Under the pieces are notes generated by a model, which was not told the DNA's origin, did not search any database, and saw only the letters and a list, made by a program, of their open reading frames with translations. Below are positions 24,497 through 32,216 of a DNA stretch of 34,244 nucleotides, piece after piece. The DNA is taken from positions 1-34,244 of the forward strand of contig NZ_JSFK01000025.1 in assembly GCF_000783395.1 (NCBI RefSeq), read 5' to 3'. The translations under genes were made by a program, and so were the position numbers. Source of the DNA: Pseudomonas chlororaphis (GTDB lineage Bacteria; Pseudomonadota; Gammaproteobacteria; Pseudomonadales; Pseudomonadaceae). How positions within the stretch are numbered: position 1 is the stretch's first letter; every line of letters starts with the position of its first letter.

Positions 24497-27115
24497 ATGA
24501 AAAGCGCAGAAATCCGTGAAGCCTTCCTTCGCTTCTTCGAAGAGCAAGGCCACACCCGTGTAGCCTCCAGCTCTTTGATTCCGGGCAACGACCCAACCCT
24601 GCTGTTCACTAACGCGGGGATGAACCAGTTCAAGGACTGCTTCCTGGGCCAGGAAAAACGTGCGTACACCCGCGCGACCAGCAGCCAGAAGTGCGTGCGT
24701 GCCGGTGGCAAGAACAGCGACCTGGAAAACGTCGGTTATACCGCTCGTCACCACACATTCTTCGAAATGCTCGGTAACTTCAGCTTCGGTGACTATTTCA
24801 AGAAGGACGCGATCACCTACGCGTGGACCTTCCTGACCGGCGTTCTGCAACTGCCGAAGGAAAAACTCTGGGTCACCGTCTACGCCTCCGACGACGAAGC
24901 GTATGACATCTGGACCAAAGAAATCGGTGTGCCAGTCGAGCGCATGATTCGCATCGGCGACAACAAAGGCGCGCCGTACGCCTCCGACAACTTCTGGACC
25001 ATGGGCGATACCGGCCCGTGCGGCCCATGCACCGAGATTTTCTACGATCACGGCGACCATATCTGGGGCGGCCCGCCGGGCTCGCCGGAAGAAGACGGCG
25101 ACCGTTACATCGAGATCTGGAACAACGTGTTCATGCAGTTCAACCGCACCGCCGATGGCGTGTTGCATCCGTTGCCAGCGCCGTCGGTCGACACCGGCAT
25201 GGGCTTGGAGCGGATCAGTGCGGTGATGCAGCACGTCAATTCCAACTACGACATCGACCTGTTCAAAAACCTGCTGAAGGCTTCGGCCGAAGCGATCGGC
25301 TGCGAAAACGGTGATCAGTCTTCGCTGAAAGTCGTGTCCGACCACATCCGTTCGTGCGGCTTCCTGATTGCTGACGGCGTGCTGCCGTCCAACGAAGGTC
25401 GCGGTTATGTACTGCGCCGGATCATCCGTCGCGCTTGCCGTCACGGTAACAAGCTGGGCGCTACCGGCAGCTTCTTCTACAAGATCGTTGCCGCACTGGT
25501 TGCCGAGATGGGCGAAGCCTTCCCGGAACTGAAGAAGCAACAGAGCAACATCGAACGCGTGCTCAAGGCTGAAGAAGAGCAGTTCTCCAAGACTTTGGAG
25601 CACGGCCTGAAGATTCTCGAGCAAGATCTGCTGGAACTCAAAGGCACCGTGGTGCCGGGTGACGTGGTGTTCAAACTCTACGACACCTACGGTTTCCCGA
25701 TGGACCTGACCGCCGACATCGCCCGCGAGCGCAGCCTGACTGTCGACGAAGCCGGTTTTGAGCGTGAGATGGAAGCCCAGCGTGTTCGTGCGCGTTCGGC
25801 CAGCTCGTTCGGTCTGGACTACAACACCCTGGTCAAGGTTGATGTGGCCACTGAGTTCACCGGTTACAAAGACACCAGCGGTTCGGCCAAAATCGTCGCT
25901 ATCTATAAAGACGGCCAGTCGGTCGACGTCTTGAATGAAGGCGAAGAGGCGGTGATCGTGCTGAACCAGACGCCGTTCTACGCTGAATCCGGCGGCCAGA
26001 TCGGCGACTGTGGTTATCTGCAGGCCGGCAGCGCACGTTTCGACGTACGTGACACCACCAAGACCGGCGGCGCGTTCCTGCACCACGGTGTGCTGGATTC
26101 GGGCAGCCTGACCATCGGCGCGCCAGTGGAAACCCACGTCGACGCCGAAGTGCGTCACGCCACTTCGTTGAACCACTCGGCCACGCACTTGCTGCACGCG
26201 GCACTGCGCCAGGTACTCGGCGAGCACGTTCAGCAGAAAGGCTCGTTGGTGGATAGCCAGCGTCTGCGTTTCGACTTCAGCCACTTTGAAGCGATCAAGC
26301 CGGAACAGATCAAAGCGCTGGAAGACATCGTCAACGCTGAGATCCGCAAGAACTCCGCGGTTGAAACCGAAGAAACCGACATCGAAACCGCGAAGAACAA
26401 AGGCGCGATGGCGCTGTTCGGCGAGAAGTACGGCGACAACGTGCGCGTGCTGAGCATGGGCGGCGATTTCTCCGTCGAGCTGTGCGGCGGTATCCACGCG
26501 AACCGTACCGGCGACATTGGCCTGCTGAAAATCATCAGCGAAGGCGGTGTGGCTTCGGGTGTGCGTCGTATCGAGGCAGTCACTGGTGCTGCGGCACTGG
26601 CCTACTTGAACGCGGCAGAAGAACAACTCAAGGAAGCGGCCAGCCTGGTCAAGGGCAGCCGCGACAACCTGATCGACAAGCTGTCGGCTGTGCTGGAGCG
26701 CAACCGCCAACTGGAGAAGCAACTCGAGCAGTTGCAAGCCAAGGCGGCCAGCGCTGCGGGCGACGATCTGTCGTCCTCGGCTCTGGACGTCAAAGGCGTG
26801 AAGGTTTTGGCCGCGCGTCTGGATGGTCAGGACGCCAAGGCGCTGCTGGCGCTGGTTGATCAGTTGAAGAACAAACTCGGCCGCGCAGTGATCCTGCTCG
26901 GCAGTGTCCATGAGGAAAAGGTCGTACTGGTTGCAGGCGTAACCAAGGACCTGACTGGCCAACTCAAAGCCGGTGATTTGATGAAGCAGGCTGCTGCGGC
27001 AGTGGGCGGGAAGGGCGGTGGTCGTCCGGACATGGCGCAAGGCGGCGGTGTTGATGCCGGCGCGCTGGATGGCGCATTGGCGCTGACCGTTCCATTTGTC
27101 GAGCAGGGTTTATAA
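24497..27115 (+). CDS. alaS: Alanyl-tRNA synthetase
   Basis: 872 residues, about the length of E. coli AlaS. The N-terminal class II core (FTNAGMNQFKDCFLGQEK, RHHTFFEMLGNFSFGDYFK) activates alanine and charges tRNA-Ala. The editing domain has zinc-binding H560-x3-H564 (HSATH) and C663-x3-H667 (CGGIH). The C-terminal coiled-coil/C-Ala region follows, ending with the glycine-rich GGKGGGRPDMAQGGG. The start at MKSAEIREAFLRFFEEQGH is the family start; the in-frame extension to 24431 is rejected because it overlaps the promoter region. GGAAGAA precedes the ATG. Confidence 0.97.
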   Translation: MKSAEIREAFLRFFEEQGHTRVASSSLIPGNDPTLLFTNAGMNQFKDCFLGQEKRAYTRATSSQKCVRAGGKNSDLENVGYTARHHTFFEMLGNFSFGDYFKKDAITYAWTFLTGVLQLPKEKLWVTVYASDDEAYDIWTKEIGVPVERMIRIGDNKGAPYASDNFWTMGDTGPCGPCTEIFYDHGDHIWGGPPGSPEEDGDRYIEIWNNVFMQFNRTADGVLHPLPAPSVDTGMGLERISAVMQHVNSNYDIDLFKNLLKASAEAIGCENGDQSSLKVVSDHIRSCGFLIADGVLPSNEGRGYVLRRIIRRACRHGNKLGATGSFFYKIVAALVAEMGEAFPELKKQQSNIERVLKAEEEQFSKTLEHGLKILEQDLLELKGTVVPGDVVFKLYDTYGFPMDLTADIARERSLTVDEAGFEREMEAQRVRARSASSFGLDYNTLVKVDVATEFTGYKDTSGSAKIVAIYKDGQSVDVLNEGEEAVIVLNQTPFYAESGGQIGDCGYLQAGSARFDVRDTTKTGGAFLHHGVLDSGSLTIGAPVETHVDAEVRHATSLNHSATHLLHAALRQVLGEHVQQKGSLVDSQRLRFDFSHFEAIKPEQIKALEDIVNAEIRKNSAVETEETDIETAKNKGAMALFGEKYGDNVRVLSMGGDFSVELCGGIHANRTGDIGLLKIISEGGVASGVRRIEAVTGAAALAYLNAAEEQLKEAASLVKGSRDNLIDKLSAVLERNRQLEKQLEQLQAKAASAAGDDLSSSALDVKGVKVLAARLDGQDAKALLALVDQLKNKLGRAVILLGSVHEEKVVLVAGVTKDLTGQLKAGDLMKQAAAAVGGKGGGRPDMAQGGGVDAGALDGALALTVPFVEQGL

Positions 27116-27121
27116 GGCAGT

Positions 27122-27156
27122 CCGTCCGGCCCGCAGTCTAGTGGCGGGCCGGGCGG
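27122..27156 (+). other. Strong GC hairpin between alaS and lysC
   Basis: CCGTCCGGCCCGC (27122-27134) pairs with GCGGGCCGGGCGG (27144-27156). No T run follows, so it is not a normal intrinsic terminator. It may pause transcription or protect the alaS 3' end. Confidence 0.5.
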
Positions 27157-27205
27157 CTGTTCGAGTGATTATTGGGCGCCCTTCATGGGCAGAGGCGGCT
27201 TTGAA

Positions 27206-28447
27206 ATGGCTTTGATCGTACAGAAATTTGGAGGCACCTCGGTCGGTACTGTCGAGAGAATCGAGCAGGTCGCCGACAAGGTTAAGAAATTCCGCGATGC
27301 CGGCGATGACCTGGTGGTTGTGCTGTCTGCAATGAGCGGCGAAACCAACCGTCTGATCGATCTGGCCAAGCAAATCAGTGGCGACACGCAACCGGTTCCG
27401 CGTGAACTGGACGTGATCGTTTCCACCGGTGAGCAGGTGACGATTGCCCTGTTGGCGATGGCACTGATCAAGCGCGGTGTGCCGGCGGTGTCGTACACCG
27501 GTAATCAGGTGCGGATCCTGACCGACAGTGCGCACAATAAAGCGCGTATCTTGCAGATTGATGACCAGAAGATTCGCGGTGATCTGAAAGCAGGTCGCGT
27601 GGTAGTTGTCGCCGGTTTCCAGGGTGTCGACGAGCACGGCAACATTACCACCCTCGGTCGTGGCGGTTCCGACACGACCGGCGTGGCTTTGGCTGCCGCG
27701 TTGAAGGCTGACGAGTGCCAGATCTACACCGACGTGGATGGTGTCTACACCACCGACCCGCGCGTTGTGCCGGTCGCTCAGCGTCTGGACAAGATCACCT
27801 TTGAAGAGATGCTGGAAATGGCCAGCCTCGGTTCCAAGGTGTTGCAGATCCGTGCGGTGGAATTCGCCGGCAAATACAACGTTCCGCTGCGCGTACTGCA
27901 CAGCTTCAAGGAGGGTCCGGGCACCCTCATTACTATTGATGAAGAGGAAACCATGGAACAGCCGATCATTTCCGGCATCGCTTTCAACCGCGATGAAGCC
28001 AAGCTGACCATCCGTGGCGTGCCAGACACCCCGGGTGTGGCGTTCAAGATTCTCGGTCCGATCAGTGCCGCGAACATCGAAGTCGACATGATCGTGCAGA
28101 ACGTTGCGCACGATAACACCACCGACTTCACCTTCACCGTGCACCGCAACGACTACCAGGCCGCACAGACCGTGCTGGAAAACACCGCTCGCGAGATCGG
28201 TGCCCGTGAAGTGGTTGGCGACACCAAGATTGCCAAGGTCTCGATCGTCGGCGTCGGCATGCGTTCCCACGCAGGCGTGGCCAGCCGCATGTTCGAATCC
28301 CTGGCAAAAGAAAGCATCAACATCCAGATGATCTCGACTTCGGAAATCAAGGTTTCCGTGGTCATCGAAGAGAAGTACCTGGAACTGGCCGTGCGCGCCC
28401 TGCACACGGCTTTCGAACTGGATGCTCCGGCCCGTCAAGGCGAGTAA
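27206..28447 (+). CDS. lysC: Aspartokinase LysC
   Basis: 413 residues; phosphorylates aspartate, the committed step to lysine, threonine and methionine. Residues 2-250 are the kinase: KFGGTSVG at 7-14, GRGGSDTTGVALAAAL near 151-166, and YTDVDGVYTTDPR. Residues about 260-413 hold two ACT domains (FNRDEAKLTIRGVPDTPG and AKVSIVGVGMRSHAGVASRMFESL) that sense lysine/threonine. I choose ATG 27206 (MALIVQKFGG) over the in-frame 27185 start. The gene probably also encodes a shorter beta chain from an internal start at 27953. Confidence 0.95.
   Translation: MALIVQKFGGTSVGTVERIEQVADKVKKFRDAGDDLVVVLSAMSGETNRLIDLAKQISGDTQPVPRELDVIVSTGEQVTIALLAMALIKRGVPAVSYTGNQVRILTDSAHNKARILQIDDQKIRGDLKAGRVVVVAGFQGVDEHGNITTLGRGGSDTTGVALAAALKADECQIYTDVDGVYTTDPRVVPVAQRLDKITFEEMLEMASLGSKVLQIRAVEFAGKYNVPLRVLHSFKEGPGTLITIDEEETMEQPIISGIAFNRDEAKLTIRGVPDTPGVAFKILGPISAANIEVDMIVQNVAHDNTTDFTFTVHRNDYQAAQTVLENTAREIGAREVVGDTKIAKVSIVGVGMRSHAGVASRMFESLAKESINIQMISTSEIKVSVVIEEKYLELAVRALHTAFELDAPARQGE
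27941..27955 (+). promoter_or_regulatory. Internal ribosome site and in-frame ATG for a LysC beta subunit
   Basis: GAAGAGGA (27941-27948) lies 4 bp before an in-frame ATG at 27953, codon 250 of lysC. Translation from it gives a 164-residue protein containing only the ACT domains. That is the pattern of the alpha2beta2 aspartokinases of Bacillus and Corynebacterium, where the beta chain comes from such an internal start. Use of the start here is inference. Confidence 0.55.
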
Positions 28448-28460
28448 TTCCGTTTCTTGA

Positions 28461-28492
28461 AGGGCGCGGTCTGACCGCGCCCTTTATTTTTT
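28461..28492 (+). terminator. Intrinsic terminator after lysC
   Basis: AGGGCGCGGT (28461-28470) pairs with ACCGCGCCCT (28474-28483) around a 3-nt loop, followed by TTATTTTTT. Strong. Confidence 0.9.
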
Positions 28493-28634
28493 GAATGGCG
28501 CGAGCCGTGAACTGTTCTTTTGCTCGCGCTGGTCAATACTCAGGCATGTAGGGCTACGATCGCTCCGGTTGTAGGTCGGGTGCCTTTTTTTTGCAGACTG
28601 TTGTCCCTGAACTGAATTGCGTAAGGAGAAAGGT

Positions 28635-28823
28635 ATGCTGATTCTGACTCGTCGGTGCGCAGAAAGCCTGATTATCGGTGATGGCGAAATCACCGTGACC
28701 GTGCTCGGCGTTAAAGGAAACCAGGTGCGTATCGGCGTCAACGCCCCGAAAGAGGTTGCCGTGCACCGTGAGGAAATTTACCTGCGTATAAAGAAAGAGA
28801 AGGACGAAGAACCAAGCCATTAA
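28635..28823 (+). CDS. csrA: Carbon storage regulator CsrA/RsmA
   Basis: 62 residues, the whole of a CsrA protein: MLILTRRCAESLIIGDGEI, VLGVKGNQVRIGVNAPKEVAVHREEIY. It binds GGA motifs in mRNA leaders and blocks or stabilises translation; in Pseudomonas (RsmA) it is antagonised by RsmY/RsmZ RNAs. The RNA-contacting L4 and R44 are in place. AAGGAGAAAGGT precedes the ATG. The 140-bp gap after the lysC terminator must hold its promoter, but I cannot pick a clear one. tRNA-Ser follows. Confidence 0.96.
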   Translation: MLILTRRCAESLIIGDGEITVTVLGVKGNQVRIGVNAPKEVAVHREEIYLRIKKEKDEEPSH

Positions 28824-28842
28824 TTTTTATCGATTTTTATGT

Positions 28843-28871
28843 TTGCAAACGGGGAAAAGGTTGGTTAAGAT
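28843..28871 (+). promoter_or_regulatory. Promoter of tRNA-Ser
   Basis: -35 TTGCAA (28843-28848), 17-bp spacer, -10 TAAGAT (28866-28871), 14 bp before the tRNA. Confidence 0.6.
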
Positions 28872-28885
28872 ACGCCCCGTGTTGC

Positions 28886-28976
28886 GGAGAGCTGGCCGAG
28901 TGGCCGAAGGCGCTCCCCTGCTAAGGGAGTACACCTCACAAGGGTGTCGGGGGTTCGAATCCCCCGTTCTCCGCCA
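28886..28976 (+). tRNA. tRNA-Ser (GCU)
   Basis: 91 nt with encoded CCA. Acceptor GGAGAGC pairs with GTTCTCC, the anticodon loop CTGCTAA sits in a CTCCC/GGGAG stem, the long class II variable arm is ACACCTCACAAGGGTGT, and the T arm is GGGGG-TTCGAAT-CCCCC. Reads AGC/AGU codons. Confidence 0.97.
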
Positions 28977-29041
28977 TTATTTGCTTAGTACGTCGTAATC
29001 TGGCTTTTTCTGTAAGTTGTTGAAATTAATAGAAAAAGTGG

Positions 29042-29069
29042 TTGGAATAGAGATTAGACGGGCTATAAT
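29042..29069 (+). promoter_or_regulatory. Promoter of the tRNA-Arg cluster
   Basis: -35 TTGGAA (29042-29047), 16-bp spacer, perfect -10 TATAAT (29064-29069), 14 bp before the first tRNA-Arg. Confidence 0.75.
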
Positions 29070-29083
29070 GCGGCGCAACAAAT

Positions 29084-29160
29084 GCACTCGTAGCTCAGCT
29101 GGATAGAGTACTCGGCTACGAACCGAGCGGTCACAGGTTCGAATCCTGTCGAGTGCACCA
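29084..29160 (+). tRNA. tRNA-Arg (ACG), copy 1
   Basis: 77 nt with encoded CCA. Acceptor GCACTCG/CGAGTGC, anticodon loop CTACGAA giving ACG (A34 presumably edited to inosine by TadA), T arm CAGGTTCGAATCCTG. Confidence 0.97.
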
Positions 29161-29165
29161 TTTAA

Positions 29166-29342
29166 GAGTCAGTTACAGCAATGTAAATGACTCGGCTTCA
29201 ACCAGGTGTGATCTGGTCTAACAAACACAAATGCACTCGTAGCTCAGCTGGATAGAGTACTCGGCTACGAACCGAGCGGTCACAGGTTCGAATCCTGTCG
29301 AGTGCACCATTTAAGAGTTGGTTGCAGCAATGCAGGTAACTT
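29166..29342 (+). other. Stem-loops in the two tRNA-Arg spacers
   Basis: Spacer 1: GAGTCAGTTACA (29166-29177), loop GCAA, TGTAAATGACTC (29182-29193). Spacer 2: GAGTTGGTTGCA (29315-29326), loop GCAA, TGCAGGTAACTT (29331-29342). Both form 12-bp stems with one internal mismatch and the same GNRA-type GCAA loop, although several bases differ. Base changes keep pairing (for example A-T to G-C next to the loop). Confidence 0.7.
29233..29309 (+). tRNA. tRNA-Arg (ACG), copy 2
   Basis: Identical in sequence to copy 1 and exactly 149 bp downstream. CCA encoded. Confidence 0.97.
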
Positions 29343-29381
29343 GGCTTCATCCAGTTGTGGTCTGGTCTAAAAACACAAATT

Positions 29382-29458
29382 GCACTCGTAGCTCAGCTGG
29401 ATAGAGTACTCGGCTACGAACCGAGCGGTCACAGGTTCGAATCCTGTCGAGTGCACCA
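29382..29458 (+). tRNA. tRNA-Arg (ACG), copy 3
   Basis: Identical to copies 1 and 2, again 149 bp further. CCA encoded. A terminator follows at once. Confidence 0.97.
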
Positions 29459-29464
29459 TATACC

Positions 29465-29493
29465 AAAAAGCCCGCGTTTAACGCGGGCTTTTT
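29465..29493. terminator. Bidirectional terminator of the tRNA cluster and the opposite small gene
   Basis: AAAAAGCCCGCG (29465-29476) / CGCGGGC then TTTTT (29482-29493). The A run on one side and T run on the other give U tracts for both strands. The stop codon of the minus-strand gene (29478-29480) is in the loop. Confidence 0.92.
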
Positions 29494-29996
29494 GCTGTCC
29501 GGGATTTGGCTTTTGCCTTCACGCACCCCTGCTCATCAAAATCTATTTGAGCACTTCGGCCTCGTTTGAGGTCGTATCGATAGCTCGTCGTCGATGTTCG
29601 GGTATTCACCTTGTCCGGTTTGCCTAGCGCGCTTTCGACGTCTTGTTGGGTCATGCCGGCAATGACGCGTCGATTGATGATCGCTTCGCGACGTTGCCTG
29701 GCGTCGATCAAGTTTCCGCATCGGTCTTCAGTGTGGCCGATAATGCGCGGTTCTCGAGTTCTGGTTGTCATGCCGGAAGTTTTTTCATGGTTGTGTTCCG
29801 GCATCACCGCTACGACTGATCCGGGCGAGTAAGGGTGCACTTCCTGTACTGAGCGCTGATCACCGTGAGCACAGCTCATTGATGTGAAGGTGACGCTGCC
29901 GTCGATGGCTTCGCAGCGATGCAGGCTGGTGGCGGCACCGTCGGGTGACAGGCAGAACAGGCTGGTGAGTACAAGGTGTGATGGTTTCAGTGGCAT
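29478..29996 (-). CDS. Small exported protein, DUF4124-like start and BamE/SmpA-like segment
   Basis: 172 residues from ATG 29996, chosen over 30041 because GGAGG lies 7 bp upstream. Residues 1-23 look like a signal peptide (MPLKPSHLVLTSLFCLSPDGAATS). Then comes a Cys-containing segment RCEAIDGSVTFTSMSCAHGD, as in DUF4124 periplasmic proteins. After a linker, residues about 105-160 (INRRVIAGMTQQDVESALGKPDKVN, then SYRYDL and IDFDEQGCV) match the pattern of SmpA/OmlA/BamE-like envelope proteins. Exact role unknown. It ends inside the shared terminator. Confidence 0.8.
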   Translation of the reverse strand: MPLKPSHLVLTSLFCLSPDGAATSLHRCEAIDGSVTFTSMSCAHGDQRSVQEVHPYSPGSVVAVMPEHNHEKTSGMTTRTREPRIIGHTEDRCGNLIDARQRREAIINRRVIAGMTQQDVESALGKPDKVNTRTSTTSYRYDLKRGRSAQIDFDEQGCVKAKAKSRTAKSPR

Positions 29997-30041
29997 TCGA
30001 CGTCCTCCATGACGATCTACGCTAAAGGGTAGTCGCTTCAT

Positions 30042-30317
30042 TTTTTGGTGCTCGTGTGTTTTCTTTTCAGGATAAGTCGTCGCATTTGCGGGGATCAGGA
30101 CGGCGCTCAGGTTTGTTTCGCAAGCGCTTGTTTCGACCGTGATTTTTTAACGTTTTAAACCGTCAGGCGGTGTATCATTGCGCCCGTCAGCCCCGCCGGG
30201 GCTTATGGAAAACCTCCATGGACTTACCCAGTAGTTACTCAGTACCCCGTTTCACCAATCATGAATTGACTGATTGATCCTTCCGGCGTGCCCCGCTGCT
30301 GGGAGTGGAGTTCGCCT
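30042..30317 (+). promoter_or_regulatory. mgtE promoter/leader region
   Basis: A -10-like TATCAT at 30173-30178 lies in an AT-rich run, but no convincing -35 is seen. Downstream is a hairpin AGCCCC-GCC-GGGGCT (30188-30202), then about 115 nt of leader before mgtE. I do not recognise the M-box (ykoK) Mg2+ riboswitch blocks in it. The part 30042-30150 is the divergent promoter region of the small exported protein. Confidence 0.4.
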
Positions 30318-31760
30318 ATGTCTGAAATCGAAGTAAAGAAAACACAAGAAAGCCTGCAGGATCGCCTGGCCCAGGTCGTTGAGCTGCTGCAGCGCCAGCG
30401 GGTCGTCGAAGACCTGACTCACCGTCAGGAAGGCGCGCATCACGATCGCGTCGAAAACCTGGTTCACCGGCAAAATCTCGTCGAGCTGCAACGTAAGCTC
30501 GATGATCTGCACTCCGCCGACGTCGCCTATATCCTTGAAGCCTTGCCGCTGGACGATCGTCTGACGCTCTGGCAACTGGTCAAGGCTGATCGCGACGGCG
30601 ACATTCTTCTCGAAGTATCCGATTCCGTTCGTGAGACGCTGATCGCCGACATGGACGATCACGAGCTCTTGGCTGCGGCCAAGGACATGGACGCTGATGA
30701 ACTTGCTGACCTAGCTTCCGAGCTGCCGCGAGACGTCGTCCATGAGCTGATGGAGAGTCTGGATAACCAGCAGCGCGAGCGTGTGCGCTCGGCCCTGTCC
30801 TATGACGAGGAGCAGGTCGGTGCGCTGATGGACTTCGAAATGGTGACCATCCGTGAGGATGTCAGCCTCGAAGTCGTCTTGCGTTACCTGCGTCGTCTGA
30901 AAGAGTTGCCGGGCCATACCGATAAGCTGTTCGTGGTCGATTACGACGGTGTGCTCAAGGGTGTGCTGCCGATCAAGCGCTTGCTGGTCAACGATCCGGA
31001 AAAGCAGGTGGCTGAAGTCATGGCCAGTGATCCGGTGAGTTTCCATCCCGATGAGGACGCTTACGACGCTGCTCAGGCGTTCGAACGTTACGACTTGATC
31101 TCGGCTCCGGTGGTCGACAAGAACGGTAAGCTGATCGGTCGTCTGACCATCGACGAAATGGTCGACCTGATTCGTGAAGAGAGCGAAAGCGAAGTCCTTA
31201 ACATGGCGGGTCTGCGTGAAGAGGAAGACATCTTCGCCTCCGTCTGGAAGTCGCTGCGCAACCGTTGGGCGTGGCTGGCGATCAATCTGATCACTGCATT
31301 TGTGGCCTCGCGGGTGATCGGTCTGTTCGAAGGCTCGATCGAGAAGCTGGTAGCGCTCGCGGCACTGATGCCGATTGTGGCGGGTATTGGTGGCAACTCC
31401 GGTAATCAGACGATCACCATGATCGTTCGCGCGATGGCACTCGATCAGGTCAGTACCGGCAATACTTCGCGCCTGATGCGCAAAGAGTTGGCCGTAGGTC
31501 TGATCAACGGCCTGGTCTGGGGTGGGGTGATCGGTGTGGTTGCTTATCTGCTCTACGGCAGTTGGTCGTTGGGCGTGGTGATGACGGCGGCGATGACGCT
31601 CAACCTGTTGCTGGCTGCATTGATGGGGGTATTGATCCCGATGACCCTGGCGAAGATGGGTCGAGATCCGGCCATGGGTGCCAGCGTGATGATCACCGCA
31701 ATGACCGACAGCGGCGGCTTCTTCATCTTCCTGGGGTTGGCGACAATCTTCCTGCTCTGA
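30318..31760 (+). CDS. mgtE: Magnesium transporter MgtE
   Basis: 480 residues. An N-terminal cytoplasmic helical MgtE_N domain (about 30-130, with LHSADVAYILEALPLDDRLTLWQLV) is followed by a CBS-domain pair (about 130-260; VPLEVVL-like DVSLEVVLRYLRRL, DPVSFHPDEDAYDAAQAFERYDLISAPVVDKNGKL), which closes the gate when Mg2+ is high. Five membrane helices from about 285 to the end hold the pore motif GGNSGNQ at 358-364. The start is ATG 30318 with GGAG at 30307-30310; the in-frame 30288 start lacks a site. Confidence 0.95.
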   Translation: MSEIEVKKTQESLQDRLAQVVELLQRQRVVEDLTHRQEGAHHDRVENLVHRQNLVELQRKLDDLHSADVAYILEALPLDDRLTLWQLVKADRDGDILLEVSDSVRETLIADMDDHELLAAAKDMDADELADLASELPRDVVHELMESLDNQQRERVRSALSYDEEQVGALMDFEMVTIREDVSLEVVLRYLRRLKELPGHTDKLFVVDYDGVLKGVLPIKRLLVNDPEKQVAEVMASDPVSFHPDEDAYDAAQAFERYDLISAPVVDKNGKLIGRLTIDEMVDLIREESESEVLNMAGLREEEDIFASVWKSLRNRWAWLAINLITAFVASRVIGLFEGSIEKLVALAALMPIVAGIGGNSGNQTITMIVRAMALDQVSTGNTSRLMRKELAVGLINGLVWGGVIGVVAYLLYGSWSLGVVMTAAMTLNLLLAALMGVLIPMTLAKMGRDPAMGASVMITAMTDSGGFFIFLGLATIFLL

Positions 31761-31776
31761 TCTGCGCTATCGAAAC

Positions 31777-31804
31777 AGCCCGCCCATCTGGCGGGCTTTT
31801 TTTT
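31777..31804 (+). terminator. Intrinsic terminator of mgtE
   Basis: AGCCCGCC (31777-31784), loop CATCT, GGCGGGCT (31790-31797), then eight T. Confidence 0.93.
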
Positions 31805-31829
31805 GCCTGCGAATTCTCAAGTTCCGCAC

Positions 31830-31857
31830 AAAAAAAAGCCAGCGGTTAAGCTGGCTT
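31830..31857 (-). terminator. Intrinsic terminator of amrZ
   Basis: On the minus strand AGCCAGC pairs with GCTGGCT around a 6-nt loop, followed by eight or more T (A run at 31830-31837 on the plus strand). Confidence 0.9.
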
Positions 31858-31874
31858 GAGATGTTTGATATGTC

Positions 31875-32201
31875 TCAGGACGCGTCTGCTGCCATTTCAG
31901 CGTCGTGGGCGATCAAGGACACCAAAGCGTTCTGCTGGCGATGAGAAAGTTGGCGGAAGCGTTGCAACAGCTCGCGCTCGTGCAGTGACAGTTCCGGACT
32001 GTCGAGGCGCATGCTCAGCTCTTCGCCCAGTGCGCCTTCCTGAATAAGACTCTGCTCAAGGCGCGCAATGATCTCGGAGTTCATGCTGCGATGATGATTG
32101 CGAGCCACCTCGGCAATGCGTTCACGCATTCCGTCTGGCAGACGTACGACAAACTTGTCAGCCGTACGGCTGGAATAAATTGCCTGTTTCAATGGGCGCA
32201 T
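31875..32201 (-). CDS. amrZ: Ribbon-helix-helix regulator AmrZ (Arc family)
   Basis: 108 residues, closely matching AmrZ/AlgZ as I remember it. The DNA-contacting beta strand DKFVVRLP (15-22) is followed by the two RHH helices (GMRERIAEVARNHHRSMNSEIIARLEQSL). The C-terminal tetramerisation part is LDSPELSLHERELLQRFRQLSHRQQNALVSLIAHD. AmrZ controls alginate, flagella, cyclic-di-GMP and iron genes in Pseudomonas and represses itself. There is no strong ribosome site before the ATG. The neighbour phnN is divergent, consistent with PAO1, where amrZ (PA3385) lies next to the phn genes. Confidence 0.93.
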   Translation of the reverse strand: MRPLKQAIYSSRTADKFVVRLPDGMRERIAEVARNHHRSMNSEIIARLEQSLIQEGALGEELSMRLDSPELSLHERELLQRFRQLSHRQQNALVSLIAHDAEMAADAS

Positions 32202-32206
32202 ATATT

Positions 32207-32216
32207 TAACCGGTTA
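32207..32216. promoter_or_regulatory. 10-bp palindrome before amrZ
   Basis: TAACCGGTTA, a perfect palindrome ending 5 bp before the amrZ start codon (minus strand), where the ribosome site would be. Could be an operator; no protein can be assigned from sequence. Confidence 0.35.

Noticed and set aside
24494..27040. 848-codon open frame antisense to alaS, and similar long frames at 638-1708, 3039-5018, 17901-19364 and 19555-21453 (minus) and 11164-13170 (plus)
   Set aside because: They mirror recognised genes in high-GC codon use, have no ribosome sites and show no domains.
29355..29627. 90-codon frame through the third tRNA-Arg
   Set aside because: It is the translation of the tRNA and terminator, with no protein features.
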